From positions 1 to 6,028 of the forward strand of contig JAOUIN010000147.1 of the NCBI GenBank assembly GCA_029883965.1: a stretch of DNA of 6,028 nucleotides, written 5' to 3'. Position 1 is the stretch's first letter; the number at the start of each line of letters is the position of its first letter. A program made the translations under genes and the position numbers. Shown piece after piece: positions 1-6,028 of this stretch. This DNA comes from Betaproteobacteria bacterium (GTDB lineage Bacteria; Pseudomonadota; Gammaproteobacteria; Burkholderiales; SG8-41). Below the pieces are notes generated by a model. It saw nothing but the letters and a program-made list of their open reading frames with translations. It was not told the origin of the DNA and did not search any database.

Positions 1-1
1 G

Positions 2-874
2 CGGCGCGAGGTGCACGAGGTCTTTCTCGTGGACGACGCCGGGCAGCTCGAAGGCCGCGTGCGTATCCAGGACCTCGCGATGAGTGATCCGGACCTGCCG
101 CTGGAACAGCTGCGGCGCAAAATCTCAGCGGCGGTCACCGACATCGCACCGCGCGAGGAAGTCGTCGAACTGCTGGACCGCAGCGATGTCACCGATTTGC
201 CGGTCGTCGACTTTTCCGGACGTCTGGTCGGGGTCATCCGCCAGTCGGCCCTGGTGTCAGCCGTGCAGGAAGAAGCCAGCCTCGACATCCAGACCATGGT
301 CGGCGCGAGCAAGGACGAACGGGCGCTGTCCAAAGCAAGTTTCGCGGTCAAAAAGCGTCTGCCCTGGCTGCAGATCAATCTGCTGACGGCTTTTCTGGCC
401 GCATCGGTGGTTGGCCTGTTCGAAGACACCATCGCCAAATTCACCGCGCTCGCCGTGCTGCTGCCGGTGGTTGCCGGTCAGTCGGGCAACGCCGGCGCCC
501 AGGCCCTGGCAGTGACCATGCGGGGTCTCGTGCTGCGCGAGATCAGCCTGCGCCACTGGCCCAAAGTCGTATTCAAGGAATTCAGCGTGGGCTTTCTCAA
601 CGGGCTCGCCATCGCTGCGACCACGGCTCTTGGCGTCTATATCTGGAGCGGTTCCTTCGGACTGGTGCTGATCATTTCAGCGGCGATGGTGATCTCGATG
701 GTGGCCGCCGGCCTTGCGGGCGCACTGGTGCCGATCACACTGAGCCGCTTCGGTCAGGACCCCGCACAATCTTCGTCAATCATCCTGACCACGGTCACCG
801 ACATCGTCGGATTCTTCTCGTTCCTCGGCATTGCCACGCTGCTGTCCGGCATGTTGCAGCAAGGCACCGGCTAA
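2..874 (+). CDS. mgtE: MgtE-type magnesium transporter, 5'-truncated by window edge
   Basis: Carries the C-terminal part of an MgtE Mg2+ channel/transporter of the inner membrane. The frame is open from base 2, so the GTG at 11 is an internal Val codon and the true start lies to the left; 290 residues are visible against about 450 for the family. Visible residues 1-25 are the end of a first CBS motif and about 44-93 a second CBS motif (VTDLPVVDFSGRLVGVI), the cytoplasmic Mg2+-sensing part. A linker helix leads to five hydrophobic segments near 123-148, 150-173, 188-215, 217-246 and 259-285. Family signatures are LPVVAGQSGNAGAQ (about 154-167) and DPAQSSSIILTTVTDIVGFF; Asp267 in TVTD matches the conserved pore aspartate known from Thermus MgtE. 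The cytoplasmic N domain is off-window and cannot be assessed. It is convergent with the minus-strand cluster and probably unrelated to it. Family assignment is firm. Confidence 0.93.
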   Translation, partial: RREVHEVFLVDDAGQLEGRVRIQDLAMSDPDLPLEQLRRKISAAVTDIAPREEVVELLDRSDVTDLPVVDFSGRLVGVIRQSALVSAVQEEASLDIQTMVGASKDERALSKASFAVKKRLPWLQINLLTAFLAASVVGLFEDTIAKFTALAVLLPVVAGQSGNAGAQALAVTMRGLVLREISLRHWPKVVFKEFSVGFLNGLAIAATTALGVYIWSGSFGLVLIISAAMVISMVAAGLAGALVPITLSRFGQDPAQSSSIILTTVTDIVGFFSFLGIATLLSGMLQQGTG

Positions 875-885
875 GGTACCGCAAT

Positions 886-915
886 AAAAAAGCCCGCAAC
901 CATGCGGGCTTTTTT
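886..915. terminator. Bidirectional rho-independent terminator
   Basis: The arms at 886-898 and 903-915 are perfect 13-base reverse complements (AAAAAAGCCCGCA and its complement) around an ACCA loop. The GC core is seven pairs, flanked by six A on the left and six T on the right, so a U tract follows the hairpin in either direction. It lies 11 bases after the mgtE stop and 15 bases beyond the CobW stop, which is exactly where convergent transcripts should end. Confidence 0.93.
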
Positions 916-930
916 GCACGAACTGCAACG

Positions 931-1947
931 CTATGCCGTTGCCGTGACCGCACCGATTGCAGCAAACAAATTGGCCACGGTCTCACGCGGGATTTTCCGG
1001 GTAATGAACACGATTCGGGTCGAATGATCTGCACTGGGCCATGCCGCCAGTTCCACCGGCGGGTGGAACAGGTGTTGCACTCCCTGCACCACCATCGGCC
1101 CCTTGTGTTCGGCCACATTCACCAGACCTTTGACCCGCAACATGTCAGAGCCGCGCAATGCACCCAGCACTTCCATGGTTTGTGAAAAAGCCGCCCAGGT
1201 CATGGGTTCGTCAAACCGCAGGCAGAACGATTTGACCGTCGCGTCATGGCGATGGTGCTCGCCATGCTCGTCGGGTTCGCCCATCCAGCGCTCTATGTCT
1301 TCGAGCTTGCCTTTCATGTCGCGCAGGCCGACGTCTATCAGAAACGCCAGGTCGATCTCGCCGTTGACCGCACGCTTGATCGGTGCCTGCGGATTCAGCG
1401 ACCGCAGCCGTGCCTCCAGCTTCGCCGTGGTTTCTTCGCCGGCGATGTCCGACTTGGTAATGACAATACGGTCGGCCAGCGCCGCCTGCTTCACCGGCTC
1501 CTGCATGGTTTCGAGCTGCTCGAGACCATTGACGGCATCCGCCAGCGTGACCACGCAATCCATGCGGTAATGCGCCTGCAGCATGTCGTCGGTCATCAGC
1601 GTCTGCATCACCGGAGCAGGATCGGCCAGCCCCGTGGTTTCGATGATCACACGATCGAAGTCGATGATGTCGCCGTTGCGGCGCTTGACGAACAGGTCAC
1701 GCAGCGTTTCCTGCAGGTCACCGCGCAGCACGCAGCACAGGCAGCCGTTGTTGAGCAGCATCATCTGCTCCGACGACACTTCCACCAGATCGTTGTCGAT
1801 GGCCTGTTCACCGAGCTCGTTGACGATCACCGCCACACGGTTCATGTCCGGCCGCTTCAGCAGCTTGTTGATCAGCGTGGTTTTGCCGCTGCCGAGAAAC
1901 CCGGTAATGATGCTGACCGGAAACCGGCCAGCAAGCACATCTGCCAT
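931..1947 (-). CDS. CobW/COG0523 (G3E family) GTPase, probable metallochaperone
   Basis: Encodes 338 residues, the usual length for COG0523 GTPases. These cytoplasmic proteins hydrolyse GTP and are linked to Zn, Co or Fe handling (CobW, YjiA, ZNG1/ZigA-type, nitrile hydratase activators). Visible motifs: Walker A GFLGSGKTT (16-24), the family metal-binding CxCC in GCLCC (Cys69, Cys71, Cys72), the switch/Walker B region ETTGLADP (103-110), guanine-specificity TKSD (164-167), and a C-terminal CobW_C domain from about 237 to 330. A short His-containing linker (HGEHHRH, 228-234) joins the domains and could bind metal. ATG 1947 is supported by GGAAGGG five bases upstream. The start is 12 bases from the stop of the propeller gene, so it is the last gene of the operon and ends just before the terminator. 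The metal and client cannot be read from the sequence; subfamily is undetermined. Confidence 0.93.
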   Translation of the reverse strand: MADVLAGRFPVSIITGFLGSGKTTLINKLLKRPDMNRVAVIVNELGEQAIDNDLVEVSSEQMMLLNNGCLCCVLRGDLQETLRDLFVKRRNGDIIDFDRVIIETTGLADPAPVMQTLMTDDMLQAHYRMDCVVTLADAVNGLEQLETMQEPVKQAALADRIVITKSDIAGEETTAKLEARLRSLNPQAPIKRAVNGEIDLAFLIDVGLRDMKGKLEDIERWMGEPDEHGEHHRHDATVKSFCLRFDEPMTWAAFSQTMEVLGALRGSDMLRVKGLVNVAEHKGPMVVQGVQHLFHPPVELAAWPSADHSTRIVFITRKIPRETVANLFAAIGAVTATA

Positions 1948-1952
1948 GACTG

Positions 1953-1959
1953 CCCTTCC
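1953..1959 (-). promoter_or_regulatory. Ribosome binding site of the CobW-type gene
   Basis: On the minus strand GGAAGGG ends five bases before ATG 1947. It abuts the TAA stop of the propeller gene, reading TAAGGAAGGG, so the last two genes are packed with only the binding site between them. Confidence 0.75.
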
Positions 1960-3204
1960 TTACACCGTCATCTCGATGACATACAGACCACCGCCAAAGC
2001 GGTCAACCGCATACACCAGCCCTTTTTCGTCGACCCAGACGTCATTGATCTGGACCGCGCCCTTGGGCGAGAGTTTCGGCGCGCCCGGCACGAAATAGCC
2101 GACTTCCTGCGGCTGGTACGGATTCGAGGTATCAAACGCGCGCACACCGCCGTTGAAGAACGTGCCGACCACCAGCGTGTTCGAGCGGAATGACGCAGGG
2201 CCCGGCAGGTTTTCGTGCAGGTTGTGGGCACCGTAGCGGCCACCGCGCTTGGCAAAGCTTTCCACCGGCGGCAATGGCAGGGTCGACACCGGAACCAGGT
2301 TGGTTTCGACGCTGGCGTTGACGACAAAGCCGAGCTTCGGCCAGTCGATGCCGTCGTCCTTGGTACACTCGTCGGTGACGATCAGCAGGTCGCGGCCGAA
2401 CAGCGGCATCACGGTGTGGCAGAACCCGTTGAATGGCGGCGAATACTTCCAGTTGGTAACCATCTTCGGATTGGCCTTGTCGGAGATGTCAAGGATCACG
2501 GCGCCGCCGTCGAGATAAGCCATGTAGGCGCGATCCGGGCGTTCCGGATAGACGTTGATGTTGTGCGGACGGTAGCCGCCGTCAAATCTCGGATGCCGTG
2601 GCGGCGGCGCTTCCTTGTCGCCCTTGTGCGTGCCGGGATAATGCCAGCGGCCGACTTCCTTGGGCTTGGACGGGTTGCGCACGTCGATGATGCGGTAGAA
2701 CTGGAAGTCGTTCGGATGCGTCGGCTCGAAATCACCCGAGCCCGAAGTCAGGTGCACGTATTCACCGTCAACGAACCACACGCAATGCGCGCCGCGGGAA
2801 TGCGGGCCCGAAGCGTCAAAATGTGAAATGAGCTTCGGCTTCTCCGGCGTGCTGATGTCGAACAGGTCCATGCCCGCGGGCTTGTCGCCGACTTTCTTGG
2901 TCTGGTAGGCCACTGCCATGATGTCGCCGACGACGTCCAGCGAGTTCGAGCGCACGCCTTCGTGCGGCAGATCGGTCTGCACCACGACTTTCGGATTCTT
3001 GGGATCAGTGACATCGACCCCGGTAAAATTTTTCGGCGCCGACTCGTGCGCCAGCCACAATATGCGGCGACCGTCCTTGGCCACCTGCATGTTGATGCCC
3101 TCGCCGATGCCGCCGAATCCGGCGAGCTCGTTGTGGGACACAAGCTTCATGTTGCGGGAGATCGTTTGAGCCGCCTGGCTCTGGGGTGACATGGTGGGTT
3201 TCAT
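1960..3204 (-). CDS. LVIVD-repeat beta-propeller protein of unknown function
   Basis: Encodes 414 residues with a degenerate repeat typical of LVIVD (COG5276-like) beta-propellers. Copies of hydrophobic-D-(I/V/L)-x-x-P-x-x-P-x-x-V occur near 62-76 (GVDVTDPKNPKVVV), 111-126, 171-184 (IIDVRNPSKPKEVG), 234-250 and 353-368 (GVRAFDTSNPYQPQEVG), with a less regular blade near 272-310. Seven blades are plausible. No signal peptide or membrane segment is visible, so the protein is probably cytoplasmic. Histidines recur at equivalent inner-strand positions: His140 (RGAHCVW), His214 (RPHNINV), His263 (FCHTVMP) and His327 (GAHNLHE). The start ATG 3204 overlaps the dehydrogenase stop as ATGA, with a weak GAGAAAG upstream, so translational coupling is likely. 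Later ATGs (Met5, Met19) lack better binding sites. No enzymatic role is established for this family; regulatory or scaffold roles are also possible. Confidence 0.85.
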   Translation of the reverse strand: MKPTMSPQSQAAQTISRNMKLVSHNELAGFGGIGEGINMQVAKDGRRILWLAHESAPKNFTGVDVTDPKNPKVVVQTDLPHEGVRSNSLDVVGDIMAVAYQTKKVGDKPAGMDLFDISTPEKPKLISHFDASGPHSRGAHCVWFVDGEYVHLTSGSGDFEPTHPNDFQFYRIIDVRNPSKPKEVGRWHYPGTHKGDKEAPPPRHPRFDGGYRPHNINVYPERPDRAYMAYLDGGAVILDISDKANPKMVTNWKYSPPFNGFCHTVMPLFGRDLLIVTDECTKDDGIDWPKLGFVVNASVETNLVPVSTLPLPPVESFAKRGGRYGAHNLHENLPGPASFRSNTLVVGTFFNGGVRAFDTSNPYQPQEVGYFVPGAPKLSPKGAVQINDVWVDEKGLVYAVDRFGGGLYVIEMTV

Positions 3205-4157
3205 CGCGTCTTTCTCGTTCGGGTTGATATGGATGGTGTTGCGGTGGTTTTCGGTTTGGTCTGACGTTTGCGTTGAATGCCGGCCATCTGCTCCAGCACG
3301 GCGCAGATCGACGCGGTATCCTCGAATGCACGGCCTTGCGCAAGCGCCGCAGCATAAAACGGTTTGGATGCCTCGAACAGGGGAACCGGACAGTGCAGGT
3401 CAGCGGCGAACTGCTCGATGATGTCGATATCCTTCTTGTAAACCTCGACCTTCATCGTCGCCCTGCGATAGTCGCTGGCAATCATCATCGGCCCGCGTAC
3501 TTCGAACATACGTGACGTGCCCGCACCGTCCTTGATCACCTTGTAGAGGAGTTCCAGATCCAGACCCGACTTCAGCCCCATGACCATGGCTTCGGCTGTC
3601 GACAGGTTATGGATGGTGACCAGCAGGTTCGCCACGTATTTCAGTTTCGAGCCGTTGCCGTATTCGCCGCAGTAATAAACACTGCGCGAGAATCCCTTCA
3701 ACGCCGCTTCCGCCTTGGCATAAGCCTTGCGGTCACCGCTGGCGTAGATCGCGATATCGCGCACTGCAGCCTGCGCGCCGGTGCCGCTGACCGGGCAGTC
3801 CAGCACCGCGATGCCGCGCTTGGCGCAGCGCTCTCGAATCTCGTGCTTGACCGCCAGCGGCAATGTGCTGGTCTCGATGATCACGGTGCCCCGCTTCGCC
3901 GTGTCTACGATACCGCCCTTGCCGTAATACGCGGCGTTGACGGCAGCTATGCTCGGCAGCGACGTGACCAGCACGGTGCAACCGCGCGTGACCGCAGCGA
4001 TGGAACTGACCGGCTTCCCGCCCTGCTTTTTCAGAGCGACGCGCGGTTTTGCAGCGATGTCAAAACCGGTGACGGCAAATCCGTCGGACAGCAGGTGGCG
4101 CGCAAACGCACCACCCATGATGCCGAGGCCGATACTGCCTATGTGCTGTTGCTTGAT
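3201..4157 (-). CDS. NAD(P)-dependent beta-hydroxyacid dehydrogenase (3-hydroxyisobutyrate dehydrogenase family), probable ATC start
   Basis: Members oxidise or reduce beta-hydroxyacids (3-hydroxyisobutyrate, tartronate semialdehyde, related acids) with NAD(P) in the cytoplasm. With the proposed start at 4157 it has 318 residues: Rossmann motif IGSIGLGIMGG (6-16), substrate-binding DCPVSGTGAQAAVRD (120-134; usual form DAPVSGG), and the catalytic-lysine block GNGSKLKYVANLL, where Lys173 and Asn177 fit GxxxKxxxN. The all-helical C-terminal domain follows. The first ATG (4118) would remove the first two glycines of the cofactor motif. The upstream frame is open to a TGA at 4209-4211 but has no ATG, GTG or TTG; AAGGAG (4163-4168) sits five bases before ATC 4155-4157. 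The last 23 residues (nine Lys/Arg, seven Thr) extend beyond the usual fold. The stop overlaps the next gene as ATGA. The family is firm; the substrate is unknown and the start is inferred. Confidence 0.88.
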   Translation of the reverse strand: MKQQHIGSIGLGIMGGAFARHLLSDGFAVTGFDIAAKPRVALKKQGGKPVSSIAAVTRGCTVLVTSLPSIAAVNAAYYGKGGIVDTAKRGTVIIETSTLPLAVKHEIRERCAKRGIAVLDCPVSGTGAQAAVRDIAIYASGDRKAYAKAEAALKGFSRSVYYCGEYGNGSKLKYVANLLVTIHNLSTAEAMVMGLKSGLDLELLYKVIKDGAGTSRMFEVRGPMMIASDYRRATMKVEVYKKDIDIIEQFAADLHCPVPLFEASKPFYAAALAQGRAFEDTASICAVLEQMAGIQRKRQTKPKTTATPSISTRTRKTR

Positions 4158-4162
4158 GACGG

Positions 4163-4168
4163 CTCCTT
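4163..4168 (-). promoter_or_regulatory. Ribosome binding site pointing to the ATC start of the dehydrogenase
   Basis: Minus-strand AAGGAG is followed by the spacer CCGTC and then ATC AAG CAA CAG. It lies in the 16-base gap after the binding-protein stop (4174-4176). It is about 45 bases from the ATG at 4118, too far to serve that codon, and no purine-rich site precedes that ATG. Confidence 0.75.
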
Positions 4169-4173
4169 CAGAC

Positions 4174-5163
4174 TTACTTGGACAAGCCGAGGAAATCCAT
4201 GACTTCCTTCAGCTCCATGTATTCACCTTCGAGGAATTTCCGGGTTTCCGCGGAATTCTTGTAATTGATCTCCCACTGGTTCTTCTGCGCCAGCGTCTTG
4301 AACTGGTCGCTGCGGGCAATCGTACCGAATACGTGGTCCCAGTACGCCACCTGCGGTGCGGTCATGTCTTTGGTGCCGATGACCCCGCGCCAGTTTTCAA
4401 ACACGCCTTTATATCCCAGTTCCGGCCAGGTCGGACCGCTCGCCAGCGCCCCGGGCAGCCGGTGTGCGGCACTCACGGCCAGCAGCCGCATCTTGCCGCT
4501 GGCGACATGCGGCGCAATCTGCACCGTCCCGCCCGAAAGCACATCCACGTGCCCGCCCAGCAGCGCCGTCACGGCCTCCCCGGTGGAGTTGAACGCGACC
4601 ATCCTGGTCTTCTTGATGTCCACCTTGCCCGACAGCAGCGGCATGCCGAGTGAAATGTGATGCGTGCCGCCCAGCGCGCTGCTCAGCGCAAGGCTCAGGC
4701 CGCCCGGATCTTTGCGCAATGACTCGATCAGGTCCTTGCCGGTTTTCAATGGCGAATCGGGCCGCACGGCAATGGCGATGTATTCGGTCATCATCACTGC
4801 CAGCGGCGTGAAGTCGCGGTACGAGAGCTTGATCCGGCCATTGATGTTGCTGGTATGCAGCGTCGACGACGTGATGCTCAGAAAGTGTGGATCGCCGGCA
4901 TGCTGATTGAGAAAGTTGTAGGCAATGGCATGACCGCCGCCGGCGCGGTTGACGACAGCGCTCGATACCGGCATCAGTTTCAGTTCGTCCCATAACCTGT
5001 GAAACGTGCGCCCGACATTGTCCAGCGAGCCGCCGGCTGAAGCCGGCACGATCAGCTCGACGTGCCGCTCCGGCTTCCAATCCTGTGCCCATACGACGCC
5101 GTTCAATGGCAGCAGCAGGCCAAGAAAAACACATAACTTGTTGATTTTAAAGTATTTTTTCAT
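4174..5163 (-). CDS. Bug/TctC-family periplasmic substrate-binding protein
   Basis: Encodes 329 residues, the normal length for Bug (Bordetella uptake gene) receptors, which bind small carboxylates in the periplasm, sometimes for tripartite tricarboxylate transporters. ATG 5163 is chosen because GGAGG lies four bases upstream and it gives a clean signal peptide: MKKYFKINK, a hydrophobic core (about 10-23), and likely cleavage after Ala26 (VWA/QDW). A longer open frame to 5310 has a non-export-like Arg/Gly-rich leader. Family features are VELIVPASAGGSLDNVGR (35-52), VNRAGGGHAIA (71-81), GEAVTALLGGHVDV (195-208) and GKMRLLAVSAAHR followed by TWPELGY. No TctA or TctB partner is in the window. 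It sits 59 bases after the bicupin stop and 16 bases before the dehydrogenase. The signal-peptide DNA is noticeably AT-rich compared with the rest. The ligand is unknown. Confidence 0.94.
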   Translation of the reverse strand: MKKYFKINKLCVFLGLLLPLNGVVWAQDWKPERHVELIVPASAGGSLDNVGRTFHRLWDELKLMPVSSAVVNRAGGGHAIAYNFLNQHAGDPHFLSITSSTLHTSNINGRIKLSYRDFTPLAVMMTEYIAIAVRPDSPLKTGKDLIESLRKDPGGLSLALSSALGGTHHISLGMPLLSGKVDIKKTRMVAFNSTGEAVTALLGGHVDVLSGGTVQIAPHVASGKMRLLAVSAAHRLPGALASGPTWPELGYKGVFENWRGVIGTKDMTAPQVAYWDHVFGTIARSDQFKTLAQKNQWEINYKNSAETRKFLEGEYMELKEVMDFLGLSK

Positions 5164-5167
5164 ATTT

Positions 5168-5172
5168 CCTCC
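5168..5172 (-). promoter_or_regulatory. Ribosome binding site of the Bug/TctC gene
   Basis: Minus-strand GGAGG, then AAAT, then ATG 5163. This strong site fixes the start at the signal peptide rather than at the longer open frame that begins inside the bicupin gene. Confidence 0.85.
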
Positions 5173-5222
5173 AGTGATTGCCGTTTTCGGACGATCGTTA
5201 CCCTGCGCGCGTCGCGCCCGCG

Positions 5223-6028
5223 CTAGTTCGCAGTCACGTTCACGCGTGCCTGCTCCGCCTCCTCCGGCGTCATGTTGTCGATGCGCGCTTCCAGCCATGG
5301 CGTCGAACAAACAATGGCATAACGCGCGTGGCTACGCACCTGCAGGCGATAGCGCGTGCCGCGCGGCACATAAATGATGTCGCCGTTGCCCACCGTTTTG
5401 CGTTCGCCGTCCGTCTGCGCGTCGATTGTTCCGCTCAACACGTAGACAAACATCTCCCGCTGCGACTCGGCCTCCGGCTCGTCATACCCTGCGGGAACCT
5501 CGAACAGGCCGAATGCCAGGCGTTCGCCTTCGATCCAGTTGACGCAACGCCCTGATCGCGGCGGCGCATCCAGGCGGTCAAGTATTGGATGAAAACACAC
5601 CGGCAACCCCTCGATGATCGCCTGTGACTTGCCCTGGGTTTTCTGATGCTTGTCGCCAACTCCATATTTCTTGTTGACCTCAGCCACCGTCATGGCCTTA
5701 TCCGGTACCGCCTCGTCTTCGGCCAGACCCACCACCGTCCAGGTCTTGTCCTTGATATAAAGGTACTGAAGGTTGCCGTCTTCGGTGGCCTTCATTGAAT
5801 GGCGCGCATAGGCCGGCGCATGTACGAAAGTGCCGGGTGACACCACACGGCGATCCTTGCCGACGATGGCGTTGATCTTGCCGCGCACCGGAAAGATCAG
5901 CAGTTCATTGGGGTGGTAGTGCAGTTCGGAACCGGTGCCCGCATTCTTGTGCAACAGACAGAAATACATATACCGCCCGTCAATCACCGGCGCCTTGCCG
6001 GTCGACAGGTGCGGCGTCAGGTAATTGC
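5223..6028 (-). CDS. Bicupin domain protein of unknown function, 5'-truncated by window edge
   Basis: The frame is open to the right edge, so the GTG at 5987 is probably an internal Val (IDG context) and the true start is off-window. From the first full codon (6026) 267 residues are visible, starting NYLTPHLSTGKAPVIDGRYM. Two cupin barrels can be recognised. The first has GSELHYHPNELLIFPVRG with likely metal ligands His36, His38, Glu41, and motif 2 SPGTFVHAPAYARHS with His76. The second has PAGYDEPEAESQREMFVYVLSG and GNGDIIYVPRGTRYRL, where the matching positions are Ala186, Ser188 and Tyr226, so a metal site is probably lost. Cupins of this shape include dioxygenases, isomerases and non-catalytic ligand-binding proteins, and none can be chosen here. 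It is the first visible gene of the minus-strand cluster. The stop is TAG (5223-5225), 59 bases before the binding-protein start. No signal peptide can be judged because the N terminus is missing. Confidence 0.85.
   Translation of the reverse strand, partial: NYLTPHLSTGKAPVIDGRYMYFCLLHKNAGTGSELHYHPNELLIFPVRGKINAIVGKDRRVVSPGTFVHAPAYARHSMKATEDGNLQYLYIKDKTWTVVGLAEDEAVPDKAMTVAEVNKKYGVGDKHQKTQGKSQAIIEGLPVCFHPILDRLDAPPRSGRCVNWIEGERLAFGLFEVPAGYDEPEAESQREMFVYVLSGTIDAQTDGERKTVGNGDIIYVPRGTRYRLQVRSHARYAIVCSTPWLEARIDNMTPEEAEQARVNVTAN

Noticed and set aside
11..13. GTG as the start of the mgtE gene
   Set aside because: The frame is open upstream to the window edge (RRE), the codon falls within a CBS motif, and the protein would lack about a third of the family length.
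1246..2193. 315-residue open frame on the plus strand
   Set aside because: It is antisense to the CobW-type gene and runs into the propeller gene; its His/Arg/Gln-rich composition is typical of a reverse shadow of GC-rich coding DNA, and the minus strand has clear motifs.
3609..4202. 197-residue open frame on the plus strand
   Set aside because: Antisense shadow of the dehydrogenase, without a recognisable domain; the minus frame contains the Rossmann and catalytic-lysine motifs.
3937..4653. 238-residue open frame on the plus strand
   Set aside because: It spans the antisense of two well-supported genes and their junction, with no family resemblance.
5191..5198. Palindrome ACGATCGT in the bicupin to binding-protein gap as an operator
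   Set aside because: Eight bases is too short and isolated; no promoter-like elements surround it.
5164..5310. N-terminal extension of the Bug/TctC gene to an ATG at 5310
   Set aside because: It would bury the signal peptide 49 residues inside the protein and overlap the bicupin gene; the GGAGG at 5168-5172 supports 5163.
5985..5987. GTG as the start of the bicupin gene
   Set aside because: The same frame continues to the window edge with plausible protein sequence (NYLTPHLSTGKAP), and a start here would trim the first cupin barrel.

Overview
The window looks like part of a Gram-negative, GC-rich proteobacterial chromosome, most likely a betaproteobacterium of the Burkholderiales type. The main evidence is a Bug/TctC-family periplasmic substrate-binding protein, a family greatly expanded in that group. 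The high GC content with GC-rich third codon positions, strong GGAGG-type ribosome binding sites and very tight gene packing are compatible with this. Taxonomy is inferred, not proven.

Layout. Bases 2-874 (+) hold the C-terminal part of an MgtE-type magnesium transporter whose 5' end lies off the left edge. A perfect 13-bp hairpin with A and T tracts (886-915) follows and separates it from a convergent set of five genes, all on the minus strand. In transcription order, right to left, these are: a bicupin protein (5' end off the right edge), a secreted Bug/TctC-type solute-binding protein, a beta-hydroxyacid (3-hydroxyisobutyrate-type) dehydrogenase, an LVIVD-repeat beta-propeller protein, and a CobW/COG0523 GTPase. 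The gaps are 59, 16, -4 (ATGA overlap) and 12 bases, so one transcript is likely, with its promoter outside the window and its terminator at 886-915. No RNA gene, insertion sequence, CRISPR array or gene-free stretch above 300 bases was found.

How the genes may work together (inference). The secreted binding protein would capture a small carboxylate. The dehydrogenase and bicupin would be cytoplasmic enzymes acting on it or a derivative. The propeller carries several inward-facing histidines and could be a metalloenzyme, and the CobW GTPase could supply metal to it or to the N-terminal cupin. No substrate can be named from the sequence, and no TctA/TctB membrane partner is in the window.

The most concrete anomaly is the start of the dehydrogenase. 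The first ATG (4118) cuts off the Rossmann glycine motif. The frame upstream encodes that motif but contains no ATG, GTG or TTG, and a perfectly placed AAGGAG points to an ATC codon at 4155-4157. This is either rare non-canonical initiation or a one-base ATG-to-ATC change or error.
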